From: Acuticoccus sp965213555
GTDB taxonomy: Bacteria; Pseudomonadota; Alphaproteobacteria; Rhizobiales; Amorphaceae
Assembly (NCBI RefSeq): GCF_965213555.1
Contig: NZ_OZ243890.1
Coordinates: 2,170,001-2,234,000 of the forward strand
Direction: 5' to 3'
Length of the DNA stretch: 64,000 nt
Under the pieces are notes generated by a model. The model saw only the letters and a program-made list of their open reading frames with translations, did not search any database and was not told the origin of the DNA. The translations under genes were made by a program, and so were the position numbers. Of this stretch, positions 60,541-64,000 are shown piece after piece (within the stretch, counting starts at the first letter, position 1; every line of letters begins with the position of its first letter).

Positions 60541-63498
60541 ATGTCCCGGCAAAGTGCCAACGCCGCGTTCCTCAACTCCTCCTTCCTCTACGGCGGCAAC
60601 GCCGAGTACCTGGAGCGGCTCTACGCCCGCTACCAGGACGATCCGTCCTCGGTGGATGCTGGCTGGCAGGCCTTCTTCGCCGACCTGAAGGACGATCGGC
60701 ACGCCGTCGAGGTGGAGGCGCACGGCCCCCGCTGGGCGCGGACGGACTGGCCGGTGCCCATGAACGGGGAGCTTGTCTCCGCCCTCGACGGCGACTGGGG
60801 AGCGATCGAGGCGCGCGTCGAGACCAAGGTGAAGGAGAAGGCGCAGCAGGCCGGCGCCGAGCTCACCCAGTCCGACGTCCGGCGTGCAACCCGGGACTCG
60901 GTGCGCGCCATCATGATGATCCGCGCCTACAGGATGCGCGGGCACTACCACGCCAAGCTCGATCCCCTCGGCATCGCGGGGATGAAGGACGAGGAGCTCT
61001 CGCCCGGCGCGTACGGCTTCAGCGAGGGCGACTTCGATCGGCCGATCTTCATCGACAACGTGCTCGGCCTCGAGGTCGCCACCGTGCGCCAGATGGTCGA
61101 CATCCTCATCCGCACGTACTGCTCGACGATGGGCGTCGAGTTCATGCACATCTCGGACGGCTACGAGAAGCTCTGGATCCAGGAGCGCATCGAGGGGCCG
61201 GACAAGGGCGTCGGCTTCACGCTGGAGGGTCGCAAGGCGATCCTCAACAAGCTCGTGGAGGCGGAGGGGTTCGAGAAGTTCCTCGGCCTCAAGTACACCG
61301 GGACGAAGCGCTTCGGCATCGACGGCGCCGAGGCGGTGATCCCCGCGCTCGAGCAGATCATCAAGCGCGGCGGCAACCTCGGCGTCGAGGACATCGCCAT
61401 CGGCATGGCCCACCGCGGCCGGCTCAACATCCTCGCCCAGGTCATGGGCAAGCCGCTCCGGGCGATCTTCCACGAGTTCAAGGGCGGCTCCTGGAAGCCA
61501 GACGACGTGGAGGGGTCGGGCGACGTCAAGTACCACCTCGGCGCCTCATCCGACCGCGAGTTCGACGGCAACTCCGTCCACCTGTCGCTTACCGCGAACC
61601 CGTCGCACCTCGAGATCGTCGACCCCGTGGTGCTCGGCAAGGTGCGCGCCAAGCAGGACCAGCTCGCGGACATGGACCGCACCAAGGTGCTGCCGCTCCT
61701 CCTGCACGGCGACGCAGCGTTCGCCGGGCAAGGCGTTGTAGCCGAGTGCTTCGGGCTGTCCGGCCTCAAGGGCCATCGCACCGGCGGCTCGATCCACGTG
61801 ATCGTCAACAACCAGATCGGCTTCACGACGAACCCGCACTTCTCGCGTTCGTCGCCCTACCCGTCGGACGTCGCCAAGATGATCGAGGCGCCGATCTTCC
61901 ACGTCAACGGCGACGACCCGGAGGCGGTGGTCTACGCGGCGAAGGTTGCGACGGAGTTCCGCCAGAAGTTCCACAAGCCCGTCGTCATCGACATGTTCTG
62001 CTACCGCCGCTTCGGTCACAACGAGAGCGACGAGCCGGGCTTCACCCAGCCCATCATGTACAAGACCATCCGCGAGCATCCGACGACCCTCGAGATCTAT
62101 GGTCGACGCCTCGTGGATGAGGGGGTCCTCAGCGCCGACGAGGTCGAGGCGCGCAAGGCCGAGTGGCGGCAGCACCTCGAGGAGGAGTTCGAGGCCAGCG
62201 AGGCGTTCCTGCCGAACAAGGCGGACTGGCTGGATGGCCGCTGGTCGTCCATCAAGCCCGGCGAGAACGCCGAGGACCCGCGGCGCGGGTCGACGGGCGT
62301 CGACGTCGACACGTTGAAGGACATCGGCCGGCGCCTCACCTCGGTCCCCGAGGGGTTCCACCTTCACCGCACCATCGGCCGCTTCCTCGACAACCGCCGA
62401 AAGATGATGGAGGCGGGCAAGGGCATCGACTGGGCGACCGCCGAGTCGCTCGCCTGCGCGACCCTCCTGCGCGAGGGCTATCCGGTGCGCCTGTCCGGGC
62501 AGGACGTCGAGCGCGGCACGTTCTCCCAGCGGCACTCGGTGCTCTACGACCAGGAGAATGAAAATCGCTACATCCCGCTCAACCACGTCGCGGACGAGGG
62601 CGCGGAGCAGAGCCGCTACGAAGTCATCAACTCGATGCTGTCCGAGGAGGCGGTGCTCGGCTTCGAGTACGGCTACTCCCTCGCCGAGCCCGATGCGCTC
62701 GTCTGCTGGGAGGCGCAGTTCGGCGACTTCGCCAACGGGGCGCAGGTGGTCATCGACCAGTTCATCTCCTCGGGCGAGAGGAAGTGGCTGCGGATGACCG
62801 GGCTCGTGCTTCTGCTGCCGCACGGCTACGAGGGACAGGGGCCAGAGCACTCCTCGGCGCGGCTCGAGCGCTTCCTGCAGATGTGCGCGGAGGACAACAT
62901 GCAAGTGGCGAACTGCTCGACCCCGGCGAACTACTTTCACATCCTGCGCCGGCAGCTGCGTCGCGACCTGCGCAAGCCGCTCATCCTGATGACGCCGAAG
63001 TCGTTGCTGCGCCACAAGCGCTGTGTGTCGACGCTGGACGACATGGGGGCGGACTCCTGCTTCCACCGCATCCTGCTGGACGATGCCGAGGTCGGGCGGA
63101 CCGGCGACTTCGCGCTCGCCAAGGACGGCGAGGTCCGCCGCGTCGTCGTGTGCTCGGGCAAGGTGTACTACGACCTCCTTGAGGCGCGCGAGGAGCGCGA
63201 TGCCAGCGACGTCTACCTGCTGCGCCTCGAGCAGCTCTACCCGTTCCCGGCGAGGTCCATGACCAACGAGCTGAAGCGCTTCCCGAACGCCGAGCTCGTG
63301 TGGTGCCAGGAGGAGCCGGCCAACATGGGCGGATGGACGTTCGTGCAGCCCTACCTCGACTGGTGCCTCGGTCAAGCCAAGCTGGCGAACGCGCGTCCGC
63401 GCTACGTGGGTCGCCCCGCCGCGGCCTCGCCTGCGACCGGGCTCGCTCGGCGCCACCAGCAGCAGCTCGAGGCGATGATGGAACTGGTGTTCGCCTGA
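60541..63498 (+). CDS. sucA: 2-Oxoglutarate dehydrogenase E1 component
   Basis: 985-residue thiamine-diphosphate enzyme, the decarboxylating E1 of the 2-oxoglutarate dehydrogenase complex. NAAFLNSSFLYGGNAEYLERLYARYQDDPSSVDAGWQAFF is the N-terminal OGDH extension that docks on E2. The TPP region includes EDIAIGMAHRGRLNILAQVMGKPLRAIFHEFKGG, GDAAFAGQGVVAECFGLSGL and HVNGDDPEAVVYAAKVATEFR. The transketolase-like C-terminal half ends with AEPDALVCWEAQFGDFANGAQVVIDQFI. sucB follows by 138 bases. Confidence 0.98.
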   Translation: MSRQSANAAFLNSSFLYGGNAEYLERLYARYQDDPSSVDAGWQAFFADLKDDRHAVEVEAHGPRWARTDWPVPMNGELVSALDGDWGAIEARVETKVKEKAQQAGAELTQSDVRRATRDSVRAIMMIRAYRMRGHYHAKLDPLGIAGMKDEELSPGAYGFSEGDFDRPIFIDNVLGLEVATVRQMVDILIRTYCSTMGVEFMHISDGYEKLWIQERIEGPDKGVGFTLEGRKAILNKLVEAEGFEKFLGLKYTGTKRFGIDGAEAVIPALEQIIKRGGNLGVEDIAIGMAHRGRLNILAQVMGKPLRAIFHEFKGGSWKPDDVEGSGDVKYHLGASSDREFDGNSVHLSLTANPSHLEIVDPVVLGKVRAKQDQLADMDRTKVLPLLLHGDAAFAGQGVVAECFGLSGLKGHRTGGSIHVIVNNQIGFTTNPHFSRSSPYPSDVAKMIEAPIFHVNGDDPEAVVYAAKVATEFRQKFHKPVVIDMFCYRRFGHNESDEPGFTQPIMYKTIREHPTTLEIYGRRLVDEGVLSADEVEARKAEWRQHLEEEFEASEAFLPNKADWLDGRWSSIKPGENAEDPRRGSTGVDVDTLKDIGRRLTSVPEGFHLHRTIGRFLDNRRKMMEAGKGIDWATAESLACATLLREGYPVRLSGQDVERGTFSQRHSVLYDQENENRYIPLNHVADEGAEQSRYEVINSMLSEEAVLGFEYGYSLAEPDALVCWEAQFGDFANGAQVVIDQFISSGERKWLRMTGLVLLLPHGYEGQGPEHSSARLERFLQMCAEDNMQVANCSTPANYFHILRRQLRRDLRKPLILMTPKSLLRHKRCVSTLDDMGADSCFHRILLDDAEVGRTGDFALAKDGEVRRVVVCSGKVYYDLLEAREERDASDVYLLRLEQLYPFPARSMTNELKRFPNAELVWCQEEPANMGGWTFVQPYLDWCLGQAKLANARPRYVGRPAAASPATGLARRHQQQLEAMMELVFA

Positions 63499-63636
63499 CC
63501 CTGAGCGGCGCGGCGGCGCGCCTTGCCAGCGTCCGACGATCGGTCCACAGATGGGGCGATGCAGCGGCCCCATTCGCCGTCGCCCCGCCGCGCGAGCCCT
63601 GACGACGACAGTTTTTGCAGCCACACACAGAGCACC

Positions 63637-64000
63637 ATGACCGACATCCGCGTGCCCAACCTCGGTGAGAGCGTCACCGAAGCGACCATCGCCCAGTGGT
63701 ACAAGTCGGAGGGCGACACCGTGGCGGCGGACGAGCCTCTGGTGGAGCTCGAGACCGACAAGGTGACCGTGGAGGTTCCGGCGCCTGCCGCGGGCACGCT
63801 GTCGGAGATCGCGGCAAAGGACGGTGAGACCGTCGAAGTCGGGGCGTTGCTCGGGCAGATCGCCGAGGGCGCCGGGGCGTCGGCCAGCGGTGCGGCCGGG
63901 TCCGGTGGGGCGTCGTCGTCCAGCGAGGGCGCTCAGCAGGGCAAGGTCGAGGATCCGCAGGGCGGTCAGCACGCCGGAGCCGGTGCGGAGGCGGCCGAGC
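63637..64000 (+). CDS. sucB: Dihydrolipoyl succinyltransferase (E2), N-terminal part
   Basis: First 121 codons of the E2 component of the 2-oxoglutarate dehydrogenase complex; the window ends inside the gene. Residues 1-77 are a lipoyl domain (MTDIRVPNLGESVTEATIAQWYKSEGDTV) with the lipoylated lysine at residue 42 in ELETDKVTVEVP. A Gly/Ser/Ala-rich flexible linker follows and runs to the edge. It is the direct partner of the upstream sucA product. Confidence 0.95.
   Translation, partial: MTDIRVPNLGESVTEATIAQWYKSEGDTVAADEPLVELETDKVTVEVPAPAAGTLSEIAAKDGETVEVGALLGQIAEGAGASASGAAGSGGASSSSEGAQQGKVEDPQGGQHAGAGAEAAE

Noticed and set aside
61546..63972. An 808-codon reverse frame
   Set aside because: Antisense to sucA and the start of sucB; no family-like sequence.

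Overview
The window is very GC-rich, gene-dense bacterial chromosome with long runs of overlapping genes and frequent GTG/TTG starts. Plant-type glutamate-cysteine ligase, OpgGH, EgtB/EgtD, the CnoX-LON-UPF0434 trio, ExoD, ZapE and the mdh-sucC-sucD-sucA-sucB block point to an alphaproteobacterium, most likely of the order Hyphomicrobiales (Rhizobiales). The species cannot be told from this sequence. No tRNA, rRNA, CRISPR array, insertion sequence or phage gene was seen.

Left third (1-33.8 kb) is core genome. It holds rsmE (partial) and gshA; periplasmic glucan synthesis (opgG, opgH); argJ and mutT; a periplasmic parvulin divergent from secA; an adenylate cyclase; a reverse-strand coaBC-dut-thiF/moeB group; an LpoA-like lipoprotein divergent from rsmI-gshB; a DMT exporter and FkbM methyltransferase; two RNA methyltransferase-type genes; a forward run from a CoxG-like protein through prolyl-tRNA editing, CnoX, a LON-domain protein and UPF0434 to the ergothioneine pair egtB-egtD; then yggT, pheS-DUF922-pheT, a fatty acid hydroxylase-type gene, and rpmI-rplT.

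The middle (34.1-46.3 kb) is an accessory surface-glycan locus: an MsbA-type ABC exporter followed by eleven same-strand genes, nine of whose ten junctions overlap (one has a 4-base gap). They encode a formyltransferase, a Gfo/Idh dehydrogenase, a FemAB/GNAT-type acyltransferase, two PLP sugar aminotransferases, two glycosyltransferases, WbqC, a hexapeptide acyltransferase, a GH43/GH130-like beta-propeller without a signal peptide, and a protein with an intact Fe(II)/2-oxoglutarate dioxygenase motif set. Together they suggest assembly and decoration of an unusual amino sugar on a cell-surface glycan. This is the best candidate here for an undescribed system.

The right third (46.3-64 kb) is the replication-initiation block on the reverse strand (rhodanese-dnaA-dnaN-recF), a roughly 980-base non-coding region with one perfect DnaA box, inverted repeats and iteron-like direct repeats, then rpsT and an enoyl-CoA hydratase. 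From 53 kb onward everything is forward: zapE and the TCA-cycle genes mdh, sucC, sucD, sucA and sucB (cut by the window end). sucC and sucD are separated by a secreted dienelactone hydrolase and a frameshifted DUF2945 gene. Structured non-coding DNA also stands out at 7177-7405, where three perfect inverted repeats lie edge to edge upstream of argJ.
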